From Kitasatospora sp. NBC_00374 (GTDB lineage: Bacteria; Actinomycetota; Actinomycetes; Streptomycetales; Streptomycetaceae), in the NCBI RefSeq assembly GCF_041434935.1, contig NZ_CP107964.1:496001-560000 (forward strand): a DNA stretch of 64,000 nucleotides, written 5' to 3'. Made by a program: the position numbers and the translations under genes. The notes beneath the pieces are model-generated. The model had not been told where the DNA came from, did no database searches, and saw only the letters and a list, made by a program, of their open reading frames with translations. Of the stretch, positions 8,689 through 17,355 are shown one piece after another (within the stretch, counting starts at the first letter, position 1; every line of letters starts with the position of its first letter).

Positions 8689-10317
8689 CTACGGGGCCGT
8701 CAGCCCGGCGGGGTCGTGCACGGCGCGTCCGCCGACGAGGGTGACGGTCGGGCGCATGGCGGCCAGGCCGTCGGCGGGGCAGGTGAAGGGGTCCTCGGGC
8801 CACACGGTCAGGTCGGCGAGGGCGCCGACCGCGAGGGTGCCGCGTTCGCCGTCCTCGCCGAGCATCCGCGCCGCGTCGGTGGTGTGCAGGGCGACCGCCT
8901 CCTCGCGGCTGATGGCGTGTTCGGATCCCTGGACGCCGACCGCGGTCTGACGGGTCGTCATTCCCCACACGGAGGTCATGGCACCGTACGGGCCGACCGG
9001 GAAGTCGGATCCGGCGGTGATGAGCGCGCCCTCGTCGATCCATTCGCGCAGCGGGAAGATGTCGCGGACCCGCTCCCGGCCCCAGGCCTGGATCTGCGGG
9101 GCGGCCGCGTCGTGCAGCAGGGGGTGCTGGACCGTGACCGGGATCCCGAGGCGGATCGCGCGGGCCCGCTGCTCGGGGGTGGCCAGGCCGCCGTGTTCGA
9201 CGACCAGGGTGCCGGGCTCCAGGCCGGGGTGTCGGTCCAGGACCTGCTCGTACACGTCCAGCAGGATGCGCAGTCCGCGGTCGCCCCACGCGTGCACCCC
9301 CACCCGCCAGCCGCGCCGGACCACCCGGTCGACCGTGTCGGCCAGCGCGTCGGGCTCCCACAGCAGCAGGCCGTGGTAGCAGTCCCGGTCGGCGTACGGC
9401 TCCTCCAGCGCACCGGCCTCGATTCCGCCGTCGATGCCGAACTTCACGCCCCAGACCCGCAGCCAGGGATCGTCGGTGCCGCGCCACGGCTCCATGCGGT
9501 CCAGCAGTTCGTCGGCGTCGGCCGCGGTCCGTACACCGAAGCCCGACACCAGGGCCCGCACGCGTACGCCGAGGGCCCCGGCCCGGTGGGCGGCGCGCAG
9601 CACGTCGAGATCCTCGACCGGGACCATGCAGTCGCGCACCGTGCCGATGCCGGTGGCGGCGTAGTCGTGGGAGGCCGCGCGCAGCCCGTCGATCCGGGTC
9701 GCCAGGTCCGGGCGCGGCAGGAGCCGCTCGACGAGGGCGATGGCGGTGTCGACCAGGCGGCCGGTCGGCTGGCCGTCCTCGTCGCGGACGATGTGGCCGC
9801 CGGGGGGCTCGGGGGTGTCGGCGGTGATGCCGGCCAGACGCAGCGCGTGCGAGTTGAGGACGTCGTTGTGGCCGCCGCGCTTGACCAGCACCGGGTGGTC
9901 GGTGGTGGCCCGGTCGAGTTCGGCGAGGGTGGGCATCCGCCGTTCGGCGAGGTTGAGTTCCTGCCAGTTCGTGGTGGTGCGGATCCATTCGCCGGGCGGG
10001 GTGACGGCGGCGCGCCGCCGGATGAGGTCGAGGAACTCGGGGATGGTCCGCGCCTGGTGGACGGGCACGTCGTGACTGCTGTACGCGGCGAAGATGAGGT
10101 GGGTGTGGGTGTCGTCGAAGGCCGGCATGACGGTCGCGTCGGCGGCGTCGACGACCCTGGTGTGCTCGGTGATCAGGTGGTCCAGGCCGTCCGGCTCGGG
10201 AGAGAGCGCGCTGATGCGCCCGCCCGTGACGGCGAGGGCCCGCTGGACCGGTTCGCCGGGCACGAGGGTGTGCACGGTGTGCGCTCTGATCAGCAGGTCG
10301 GCGTGCGGCTGTGGCAT
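8689..10317 (-). CDS. YtcJ-type amidohydrolase
   Basis: A 542-residue metal-dependent amidohydrolase of the amidohydrolase 3 (YtcJ-like) group. It has metal ligands in DDTHTHL (HxH) after the N-terminal beta-sandwich, ATGIGTVRDC, the KFGIDGGIEAGALEEPY segment, HAWGDRG, VVEHG and AGSDFPVGPYGA, then the C-terminal returning beta-sandwich (LAVGALADLTVW). It would hydrolyse an amide or ester in the cytoplasm. The ATG at 10317 has GAGGA upstream. It follows the GH3 gene by 98 bases on the same strand, so it may be the third gene of an MFS-GH3-amidohydrolase operon. Substrate specificity in this group is rarely predictable. Confidence 0.85.
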   Translation of the reverse strand: MPQPHADLLIRAHTVHTLVPGEPVQRALAVTGGRISALSPEPDGLDHLITEHTRVVDAADATVMPAFDDTHTHLIFAAYSSHDVPVHQARTIPEFLDLIRRRAAVTPPGEWIRTTTNWQELNLAERRMPTLAELDRATTDHPVLVKRGGHNDVLNSHALRLAGITADTPEPPGGHIVRDEDGQPTGRLVDTAIALVERLLPRPDLATRIDGLRAASHDYAATGIGTVRDCMVPVEDLDVLRAAHRAGALGVRVRALVSGFGVRTAADADELLDRMEPWRGTDDPWLRVWGVKFGIDGGIEAGALEEPYADRDCYHGLLLWEPDALADTVDRVVRRGWRVGVHAWGDRGLRILLDVYEQVLDRHPGLEPGTLVVEHGGLATPEQRARAIRLGIPVTVQHPLLHDAAAPQIQAWGRERVRDIFPLREWIDEGALITAGSDFPVGPYGAMTSVWGMTTRQTAVGVQGSEHAISREEAVALHTTDAARMLGEDGERGTLAVGALADLTVWPEDPFTCPADGLAAMRPTVTLVGGRAVHDPAGLTAP

Positions 10318-10415
10318 GGGCTGGTCCTCACGTGTGACGGAACGTCGGGAAGCGGGCCGGGCAGCGGACGGGCGCGTGGGGGCGCCCGGTGCGGGCGCCC
10401 CCACGCGAACGGCGG

Positions 10416-12911
10416 TCAGCCGTGGAGGGGGACGTCGAGCGCCACGGACAGGCGGCGGTCGGCGGCGCTGCGCCCGGCCTCGACGCCGTACACGCCCGGC
10501 CGCAGCCGCCAGCCCTCGGCCGCCGTGTCCCAGGTCTGGAACGCGCGCAGCGGGATGCGTGTCCGGGCGGCCACCCGGTCGCCTGCCGCGGCCTCCACGG
10601 TGGTGAAGCCCGCCAGGTGCCGGTCCGGGCGGGAGGGGTCGGCGCCGTCGTGGGCGAGGTAGATCTGGACGGTCTCGCGCCCGGGGCGCTCACCGGTGTT
10701 GCGCACCCATACGGTGACCTCGGCCGCCGTCCCGTAGGGGTCCTCGTCCGTGGGGTCCTCGACGCGGCGGACTTCGAGGCCCTCGTAGGCCCACTCGGTG
10801 TAGCCCAGGCCGTGGCCGAACCAGTAGGCCGGTTCGGCGGCGCCCCGCTGCCAGGCGCGGTAGCCGACGAACAGGCCCTCGTCGTACGGCAGGACGCCGT
10901 CGTGCGGCTCGACCCGCAGCACCGGCGTGTCGGCGGCCTCGGCCGGCCAGGTGGTGGGCAGCCGCCCGCCCGGCTCGGTGCGGCCCAGCAGCACGTCGGC
11001 GAGGGCGTGGCCGGCCTCCTGGCCGGGGAACCAGGTGAGCAGGACGGCTGCCACACTCCCGCGCCACGGCATCAGCACCGGGGCTCCGGAGTTGACCACG
11101 ACGACGGTGTTCGGGTTGGCCTCGGCGACCCGGTGGACGAGGTCGTCCTGACGGCCGGGCAGCGCGAGGTCGGCGCGGTCGACGCCCTCGCTCTCGACCT
11201 CCTCGGTGGTGCCCACGATGACGACGGCGACCTCGGCCGCGCGGGCGGCCTCCACGGCCTCCTCGATCAGCTGCTCCTCGGTGCGGGTGGGGGCGGCGTG
11301 GCCGAGGGTGAAGGAGACGAGGCCGAAGCCCGCGACACCGGACGCTTCCGGCAGGGTGTGCCCGAGGGAGATCTCCACCGCGCGGCCGGCCGCCAGCTCG
11401 ACGGCGAACACCCGCTCCGGCGGGGCAAGGAACGCGGCCGCGGGGTCGTCGCCGTCGAGTTCGAGGACGTCGTCGAAGAGCACCCGTCCGTCGACCTCCA
11501 GGCAGAAGCGCCCCACGCCGCGCACGGCGAACCGGTGGACGCCGCTGCCCTGCGGCACGAGCGTGCCGGTCAAGGTGGCGGCCGCCAGCTCGGAGAAGTC
11601 GACCCGGCCGGGCAGCTGCCCGATCCACCGCACGCTCCCGTCGGGGACGACCGTGGTGGCCAGCACCTCTCCGGCGGCGTCCTGCAGGAGGGCGGTGAGC
11701 GGGACCGCGACCGGGGCCAGATGGACCAGTGGGTCGGCCCCGAGCGCGTACGTCACCTCGACGCCGGCGGCGCGCAGCCCGTCCAGGGGGGTGATGACCC
11801 GGGTGGGGAAGACCTGGGCGCTGCCGCCGCCGCCGATGCGCGCCTGCACGGCGGCCGCGCCGATCAGCGCCACCCGGGCGGACCGGGCGAGCGGCAGGGC
11901 GCCGCCCTCGTTGCGGAGCAGGACGAAGGAGCGTTCGGCGACCTCGCGGGCGAGTGCCTCGCCGTCGATCGCGGCCGGCAGCCGGTCGGCGGGGACGGCC
12001 GCGGGCGCGCCCTCCAGGAGTCCGACGCGGGCGGCCAGTCGGAGCACCCGCCGGGCGAGGTCGTCGACCGTCGGTTCCGGTACGCGGCCCTCGCGCACGG
12101 CGGTGACCAGGTGTTCCCCGTAGACGGTCACCGGGCCGGGCATCGCGATGTCGAGTCCGCCCAGCGCGCAGCGCACGGTGTCGCGGGCGCCGGTCCAGTC
12201 GGAGACGAGGACGCCGTCGAAGCCCCATTCCGCGCGCAGCACACCGTTGTTGAGGGTGCTGTTCTCGGTCATGCCTGCGCCGTTGACCTGGTTGTACGAG
12301 GCCATCAGGCCCCAGGGGCCGGCCTTGCGGACGATGGCCTCGAAAGGGGCGAGGTAGAGCTCGCGCAGGGTGCGGTCGTCCAGTCGCACGTCGACGGTGA
12401 AGCGGTCGGTCTCGGAGTCGTTGGCGACGAAGTGCTTGGGGGTGGTGGCGACGCCACCGTCCTGGACCCCGGCGACCAGGGCGGCGCCGATGTCACCGGT
12501 CAGCAGGGGGTCCTCCGAGTAGCACTCGAAGTGGCGGCCTCCGCGCGGGGTGCGGTGCAGGTTGACGGTCGGCGCGAGAACGACGTGGGCGCCCTTGCGG
12601 CGGGCCTCCTGGGCGAGGAGCCGTCCGACGCGGCGGGCCAGGTCGACGTCCCAGGTGGCGGCGAGCGCGGTCGGGGAGGGGATGGCGATCGACGGGTCGT
12701 CCGGGGTCCACTGCTCTCCGCGCACGCCGGCCGGGCCGTCCGACATCACGAGTCGGCCGAGGCCGATGTCCTCGTTGGCGGGCAGGGACCACATGTCCGC
12801 TCCGGCGAGGAGCGCGACCTTGGCGGGCAGGGACAGCTGTGACAGTGCCTTGTGGACGGCCGCCTCGCGGTCGCGGTCGGCGGCGGCGACGGGCCTGGGC
12901 TCGGTGTTCAT
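10416..12911 (-). CDS. Glycoside hydrolase family 3 beta-glucosidase with PA14 insert
   Basis: An 831-residue GH3 enzyme. The N-terminal TIM barrel has SDGPAGVRGE, TPKHFVANDSETDR (substrate-binding Lys159/His160) and the nucleophile Asp238 in GVLVSDW. The second alpha/beta domain begins near SFVLLRNEGGALPL. A PA14 carbohydrate-binding module is inserted around residues 410-545 (GVHRFAVRGVGRFCLEVDG). An fn3-like domain ends the protein (VWVRNTGERPGRETVQIYL). There is no signal peptide, so it acts on imported glycosides in the cytoplasm. The ATG at 12911 follows AGGA. It is downstream of the MFS gene by 103 bases and is presumably served by that transporter. Confidence 0.93.
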   Translation of the reverse strand: MNTEPRPVAAADRDREAAVHKALSQLSLPAKVALLAGADMWSLPANEDIGLGRLVMSDGPAGVRGEQWTPDDPSIAIPSPTALAATWDVDLARRVGRLLAQEARRKGAHVVLAPTVNLHRTPRGGRHFECYSEDPLLTGDIGAALVAGVQDGGVATTPKHFVANDSETDRFTVDVRLDDRTLRELYLAPFEAIVRKAGPWGLMASYNQVNGAGMTENSTLNNGVLRAEWGFDGVLVSDWTGARDTVRCALGGLDIAMPGPVTVYGEHLVTAVREGRVPEPTVDDLARRVLRLAARVGLLEGAPAAVPADRLPAAIDGEALAREVAERSFVLLRNEGGALPLARSARVALIGAAAVQARIGGGGSAQVFPTRVITPLDGLRAAGVEVTYALGADPLVHLAPVAVPLTALLQDAAGEVLATTVVPDGSVRWIGQLPGRVDFSELAAATLTGTLVPQGSGVHRFAVRGVGRFCLEVDGRVLFDDVLELDGDDPAAAFLAPPERVFAVELAAGRAVEISLGHTLPEASGVAGFGLVSFTLGHAAPTRTEEQLIEEAVEAARAAEVAVVIVGTTEEVESEGVDRADLALPGRQDDLVHRVAEANPNTVVVVNSGAPVLMPWRGSVAAVLLTWFPGQEAGHALADVLLGRTEPGGRLPTTWPAEAADTPVLRVEPHDGVLPYDEGLFVGYRAWQRGAAEPAYWFGHGLGYTEWAYEGLEVRRVEDPTDEDPYGTAAEVTVWVRNTGERPGRETVQIYLAHDGADPSRPDRHLAGFTTVEAAAGDRVAARTRIPLRAFQTWDTAAEGWRLRPGVYGVEAGRSAADRRLSVALDVPLHG

Positions 12912-13014
12912 GGGGTCCTCGGGGTCGGTTCCGACTGGGGTGGGGGGACGTGCGGTGGCGCGGGACGGGCTGCGCGCCGGCTGGGGGCGGCCCGGGTGTC
13001 TCGGGCGCGGGGTG

Positions 13015-14265
13015 TCAGCGCACGGACCGGATGGGCACGATCGCCAGCGCCCCGAGCAGGGAGAGCGCGCCGCCGACGAGGAACAGCCCGGTGTAGCCGC
13101 CCAGGTGACCGATGACGGTGGCGGCCACGAACGGGGCGACGATCTGCGGGCCCGCACTGGCGATGTTCAGGACGCCCATGTCGCGGGCGGCGTCCTCGGC
13201 CCGGGGCAGGACCAGGGTCACGACGGCGGTGTCCACCGCCATGAAGCAGCCGAACGCGAGCCCGTTGAGGGCGCTGAAGACGAGCATTCCGGTCCAGGTG
13301 GGGCTGACCACCGGCACGACCATCACCAGCCCGGCCAGCGCGGCGGACAGGCCGACGAAGAGCTTGCGGCGGTTCCAGCGGTCGGACAGCACTCCGCCGA
13401 CGACGGTCGAGACCGCCATCGCCGCCATCGACACCGGGGTGAGGACGGCGATCGCCGCCGTCGGCTCCAGGCCGGCGGGCAGCGTGACATGGTCCGTCAG
13501 GATGTAGAGCTGGTAGCTGACGACGAGGAAGTAGCCGAGCACCATCAGCGCCCGCCCGATGAACGCCCAGCGGAAGTCGTGGCTGGCCAGGGCCGACATG
13601 AAGGCCTTGAGCTGCCGGCTCAGCGGCGCGGCCGGGGTCGGGGTACGGCGGGGTTCGCGGCCGAGGGCGGTGAGCAGCACCGCCGCGAGGGCCACCACCG
13701 CGCCCAGGACGAGGTAGCCGGTGCGCAGGCCGGTGACGGTCTGCGAGGCGATGACGACGCCGAGGGTGCCGCCGATGGGCAGTCCGAGGCCGACGACGGC
13801 GGAGGCGGTGCCCCGCCTGGCAGGTGGGATCCGGTCGGGTACCACGGCGGTGACCGCGGACTGGTAGATGTTCATCGCGGCCTGCCCGAGGCACCAGCCG
13901 ATGGTGACGAGCAGGACGGTGTGGACGCTCCCGAGCAGGAGCATCACGGCGAGGGCGGCCAGGCCGCCGCCCAGGATCCAGGGGCCGCGACGGCCGGTGC
14001 GGTCGGACAGGGCGCCCGCGACCGGGTTGAAGACGGTCGCGAAGACGGCGCTGACGCCGCCGATCATCCCCAGGGTGGCGACCTTGTGGGCGGGGTCGAT
14101 CTGGGCGATCTGTACGGGCATGAGGACCGAACCGACGCCCATGTAGAGGGCGAACATCGAGGTGTTGGCGAGGGCCAGCAGCGGAAGCAGTCCGCCCGTC
14201 CTGGCCGGGGACTCGGCGGGCCGGGCGGATCTGCGGTCCGCGTCCGTCGTCGTCTGGGTGGTCAT
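13015..14265 (-). CDS. MFS transporter, probable sugar/glycoside importer
   Basis: A 416-residue protein with about 12 hydrophobic helices. The MFS motif between helices 2 and 3 is GALSDRTGRRGPW, repeated in the second half as GGVLSDRWNRRKL. The N-terminal tail (about 25 residues) is hydrophilic. It sits directly upstream of GH3 on the same strand and is divergent from a LacI regulator, the usual arrangement for a carbohydrate-utilisation operon. The ATG at 14265 was chosen because the preceding open frame is non-family sequence. An ACACGTGT palindrome lies about 140 bases upstream. Substrate assignment is inference from context. Confidence 0.88.
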   Translation of the reverse strand: MTTQTTTDADRRSARPAESPARTGGLLPLLALANTSMFALYMGVGSVLMPVQIAQIDPAHKVATLGMIGGVSAVFATVFNPVAGALSDRTGRRGPWILGGGLAALAVMLLLGSVHTVLLVTIGWCLGQAAMNIYQSAVTAVVPDRIPPARRGTASAVVGLGLPIGGTLGVVIASQTVTGLRTGYLVLGAVVALAAVLLTALGREPRRTPTPAAPLSRQLKAFMSALASHDFRWAFIGRALMVLGYFLVVSYQLYILTDHVTLPAGLEPTAAIAVLTPVSMAAMAVSTVVGGVLSDRWNRRKLFVGLSAALAGLVMVVPVVSPTWTGMLVFSALNGLAFGCFMAVDTAVVTLVLPRAEDAARDMGVLNIASAGPQIVAPFVAATVIGHLGGYTGLFLVGGALSLLGALAIVPIRSVR

Positions 14266-14400
14266 GGTCGGCTCCGGTGAAGCGGGCCGCGTGTGGGGCG
14301 CGGCGGACGAGGAGTTGAGGAGACGGCTGCGGCGGGAAGCGGCGGGGTGGTCTGCTCGCCGGCCGTCGACGGCACCGGGTGGGGCGCTCTTCGCGAAACG

Positions 14401-14416
14401 TGATAACACGTGTAAG
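14401..14416. promoter_or_regulatory. Palindromic operator site 1 (core ACACGTGT)
   Basis: TGATAACACGTGTAAG, with core 14406-14413, lies in the intergenic region between the divergent MFS and lacI genes, 63 bases before the lacI ATG. It shares its core and several flanking positions with sites near 25438, 36329, 36697 and 38981. Confidence 0.65.
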
Positions 14417-14463
14417 CATTGGTATCACTCCCCCCGGTGCGGCGCCAGCCTCGAGCGACCTGG

Positions 14464-14478
14464 AATGATGCAATCGTT
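14464..14478. promoter_or_regulatory. 15-bp near-palindrome abutting the lacI start
   Basis: AATGATGCAATCGTT is an inverted repeat (AATGAT / ATCGTT, one mismatch) ending directly before the lacI ATG. It is a possible second or alternative autoregulatory operator. Confidence 0.35.
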
Positions 14479-15486
14479 ATGTCGACTGACCAGAGCACCC
14501 CGCCGCAGGCCACCACCGCCGATGTCGCCCGTGCCGCCGGGGTTTCGCGGGCCACCGTGTCGTTCGTCCTGAACGACACGCCGGGAGCCCGGATCAGCGA
14601 GACCACCCGGGCCAAGGTGCTGGCCGTGGCCAAGGAGCTGGGGTACGTCCCGCACGCCGCGGCACGCTCGCTGCGGGCGGGGCGCAGCGATCTGGTGGTC
14701 GTGCCGGTGTCCGTGTCCGCGATCGGGCGGCTGTTCAGCGAATGGGTCGACGAGGTCGAGACGGCGCTCGGCCGGCGCGGCTACACGGTGGTCCTGCACG
14801 CCGACCGGACGTCCGACCCGGTGGCGGCCGCGCAGGTCTGGGCGCGGCTGCGGCCCGCCGCGGTGGTCGCGATCAACGACAGCCGGATGACCCCCGAGGC
14901 GGCGAAGGTGCTGGTCCGGGCAGGCGTGCGTGCGGTCGTGGCGGGTGCGGCGGCGCCGGTGGAGGGGGTGTTCACCTTCGTCGGGGACCAGTCGGAGATC
15001 GGCGCGGCGGCGGTCGGGCACCTGGTGGAGCGGGGCAGGTCGCGGATCGGCGTGGTGCTGCCGGCGGAGCGCGGCCTGTCGGCGTTCGCCCAGCCGCGGC
15101 TGCTGGGAGCGCAGCGGGCCGCCGAGGAGCACGGCGCGACGGTCACGCCGCTGCCGATGCGCTACACCGACGCGGCCGCCTCGGCCGTGGCGCTGCTGTG
15201 CCGGGAGCTGGAGCTGGACGGCGTGTTCGGCTACAACGACGAGTACGCGGCGCTGCTGAGCGCGGCCTTCGGTGACGGTGGTGTCGCCGTGCCGCAGGAC
15301 GTCGCCGTCGTCGGCGCGGACGACCTGCTGCTCGGGCAGGTGGTGCGCCCCCGTCTGACCTCGATCCGGTACCACCTGCCGAGCGCCGATCTGCTGGCCG
15401 AGGCGGTGGACCGGCTTGTGCGCGACGGCACGGCGCCGGAGCTGCCGCGGGTGTGGTTCGAGGTCGTGGCCCGTCAGTCCTCATGA
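14479..15486 (+). CDS. LacI-family transcriptional regulator
   Basis: A 335-residue repressor. Residues 13-60 form the LacI HTH and hinge (TTADVARAAGVSRATVSFVL, then the hinge YVPHAAARSLR). The rest is the periplasmic-binding-like effector domain (LVVVPVSVSAIGRLFSEWV; FGYNDEYAALL; DVAVVGADDLLLGQVVRPRL). It is divergent from the MFS-GH3 operon, which it most likely represses until a glycoside inducer is present. The ATG at 14479 has no obvious ribosome site, and a near-palindrome immediately precedes it. Its stop lies three bases before the convergent paaX stop. The ACACGTGT palindromes, with a central CG, fit the usual look of LacI operators, but that assignment is inference. Confidence 0.9.
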   Translation: MSTDQSTPPQATTADVARAAGVSRATVSFVLNDTPGARISETTRAKVLAVAKELGYVPHAAARSLRAGRSDLVVVPVSVSAIGRLFSEWVDEVETALGRRGYTVVLHADRTSDPVAAAQVWARLRPAAVVAINDSRMTPEAAKVLVRAGVRAVVAGAAAPVEGVFTFVGDQSEIGAAAVGHLVERGRSRIGVVLPAERGLSAFAQPRLLGAQRAAEEHGATVTPLPMRYTDAAASAVALLCRELELDGVFGYNDEYAALLSAAFGDGGVAVPQDVAVVGADDLLLGQVVRPRLTSIRYHLPSADLLAEAVDRLVRDGTAPELPRVWFEVVARQSS

Positions 15487-15489
15487 CGC

Positions 15490-16323
15490 CTACGGGTCCC
15501 GGTGCTCCAGACCGGTGACCTTGATGACGTGGTGCAGGCTGGGTCGGGCCAGCAGGGTGTGGAGTTCGACGAAGATCTGGCGGGCTTCGAGGGCGTTCCA
15601 GTCGTCGGGCAGCAGCTCCACCGGCAGGCCCGGGTCGAGGTAGGGCAGGCGTCGCCAGTCGGTGAGCATCGGCACGTAGTCGCGGAACGCCTCGACCTCG
15701 TCGATCCTCGGCTCCTGCCGGAGCTCCTGCGCGACGGGCTGGTAGGTGCCGGTGAAGTCGGCGTACTGGGCTTCGATCGCGGTGAAGTCCCACCAGGAGC
15801 CGACGGTCTCCTTCAGGTCGGCGAAGCCGGCGTAGTCGGAGGTGAAGAGGTGGACGTACTCGGCGAGACCGTGCCGCTGGAGCATGAGCCGGGCGTCGGG
15901 CAGCAGGCGGGCGGGGGCGAGCCAGACGCCCGGGGAGGCGTTGCCGAAGCCGAGCCAGGTCAGCCGGGAGCGCAGCTGGTGGCGGTGGGCCCGCTCGGAC
16001 TCGGGCACCGAGAAGACGGCGAGCACCCAGCCGTCCGCCAGCCGGGCGGGTTCCAGGCTGCCGAAGATCCGGCGGTCGCCCTCGTCGAAGACGGGGCCCA
16101 GGTCGGGGCCGAGCCGGTAGCCGGTGCCGGTTCGGCGTTCCTGGACGAGCGTGCCGCCCTTCTTGAGGCGGGAGATGGCCGAGCGCACGGCGGGCCCGTC
16201 GACGTCCAGTTCCGCCATCAGGGCGATGAGGTCGGCGATGGAGATCCAGCCACCGAGGCGGCGGACGAACTCGCCGTAGACGGTGCTGATCAGGGAGCTG
16301 GGGCGTGCGGTGGTCTCCGGCAT
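15490..16323 (-). CDS. PaaX-family transcriptional repressor
   Basis: A 277-residue regulator with the PaaX layout: N-terminal winged HTH (TVYGEFVRRLGGWISIADLI, then VRSAISRLKKGGTL), the central PaaX domain (WVLAVFSVPESERAHRHQLR, LTWLGFGNASPGVWLAP) and the C-terminal PaaX domain (YVPMLTDWRRLPYLDPGLP). PaaX proteins repress aromatic-acid operons and are released by an aryl-CoA thioester. Here the likely signal is salicylyl-CoA or a related intermediate made by the operon upstream. An AGGAGGT ribosome site and a TATGAT -10-like element precede the ATG, 151 bases after the maleate isomerase stop, so it may have its own promoter. Confidence 0.9.
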   Translation of the reverse strand: MPETTARPSSLISTVYGEFVRRLGGWISIADLIALMAELDVDGPAVRSAISRLKKGGTLVQERRTGTGYRLGPDLGPVFDEGDRRIFGSLEPARLADGWVLAVFSVPESERAHRHQLRSRLTWLGFGNASPGVWLAPARLLPDARLMLQRHGLAEYVHLFTSDYAGFADLKETVGSWWDFTAIEAQYADFTGTYQPVAQELRQEPRIDEVEAFRDYVPMLTDWRRLPYLDPGLPVELLPDDWNALEARQIFVELHTLLARPSLHHVIKVTGLEHRDP

Positions 16324-16474
16324 GCTCCGACCTCCTTCGTCGATCGTCCCATGATCATACCGAGCGGTGTTGCCGCTGCCCGGGGACCGGCGAGGGGCGG
16401 TCGGACGTCGCCCCGGCGGGTCCGGCGGGTCTGGCGGTTCGCGACGCCCGGCGGGATCCTCGGACGAGCCCCGG

Positions 16475-17272
16475 TCAGCCCGCGGCCGGGGCGGTGTCGG
16501 TGCGCAGCGGGGCCTCGGCGTGGGCGCCGGAGAGGAGGTGGCCGGCGCCGGGGGCGACCGCGGGGAGGCCGAGGGAGCGGAGCATCTGGTGGACGGTGCA
16601 CACGGCGGCGGAGACGACGGGCTTGCCGAGCTGCTGTTCGGTCTCCTCGATGGCGGCCAGCGAGGGCATCTGGACGCAGGCGGACAGCACGACGGCGTCG
16701 GCCTCGGCGTGGTCGAGGCGCTTGGCGATGGCGGGCAGCCTGGCGGGGTCGTGGGCGGCGACGTCGAGGTTGCCGGGGATCTCCAGGGCCTCGTAGTCGA
16801 GGACGGTGATGCCCTCGTTGGTCAGGTAGTCGACGACGGTGCGGGTCAGTGGGCGCATGTAGGGGGCGACGAGTGCGATCTTCTTCGCGCCGAGCGTGTG
16901 CAGGCCGTTGACGAGGGCGCCGGCGCTGGTGACCACCGGGGCGGGGGTGCCGTTCTCGACCGTACGGGTGTGCAGGCGCTGCTGGGAGACCCGGTGGTAG
17001 CCGTGGCCCATGCTCATGATGGCGACCAGGCAGGCGTAGCCGAGGACGTCGACGGCGGCGTCGGAGAGTTCGACGGCGCAGCGGTCGGAGTCGGCGTCCA
17101 TCGCCTTCAGCTGCTCGGGGGTGACATGGGTCATCCGCATGCGGCTGGAGTGGAAGGTGAAGCGCTCGGGGGCGACGGTCTCCCGGGCGCGCAGGATGGC
17201 GGGGACCTCGGTCTCCATGGTGACGTTCGAGCTGGGGACGATCTGGCCGATCCGGTAGGTGCGTGCCGACAC
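16475..17272 (-). CDS. Maleate cis-trans isomerase / Asp-Glu racemase family
   Basis: A 265-residue protein of the aspartate/glutamate racemase superfamily, closest to maleate isomerases. Two catalytic cysteines sit in family contexts: Cys81 in GYACLVAIMSMGHGYH and Cys199 in VLSACVQMPSL. PSSNVTMETEVP at the N-terminus and TSAGALVNGL in the middle are further landmarks. The reaction is maleate to fumarate without a cofactor. The start is GTG with GGAG seven bases upstream. Directly upstream is a FAH-family hydrolase. If that enzyme splits maleylpyruvate to maleate and pyruvate, this protein would deliver fumarate to the TCA cycle. Activity on maleylpyruvate itself is an alternative. Confidence 0.85.
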   Translation of the reverse strand: MSARTYRIGQIVPSSNVTMETEVPAILRARETVAPERFTFHSSRMRMTHVTPEQLKAMDADSDRCAVELSDAAVDVLGYACLVAIMSMGHGYHRVSQQRLHTRTVENGTPAPVVTSAGALVNGLHTLGAKKIALVAPYMRPLTRTVVDYLTNEGITVLDYEALEIPGNLDVAAHDPARLPAIAKRLDHAEADAVVLSACVQMPSLAAIEETEQQLGKPVVSAAVCTVHQMLRSLGLPAVAPGAGHLLSGAHAEAPLRTDTAPAAG

Positions 17273-17355
17273 GGGGTGCTCCGTTGGGTTCGTGGTGCGG
17301 GGTTGGGTGGGCCGTGGGGCCGGGCCGGGCCGGGGGGATCCGGCCCCACGGGCTT

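Noticed and set aside
10326..10340. TCACGTGTGAC near the amidohydrolase start as a sixth ACACGTGT-type operator
   Set aside because: It overlaps the ribosome-binding region (minus-strand GTGAGGA), lacks the first A of the core and the TTA flank, and a similar CCTCACGTGTG at 42972-42982 also overlaps a start region. Both are better explained as start-site sequence.
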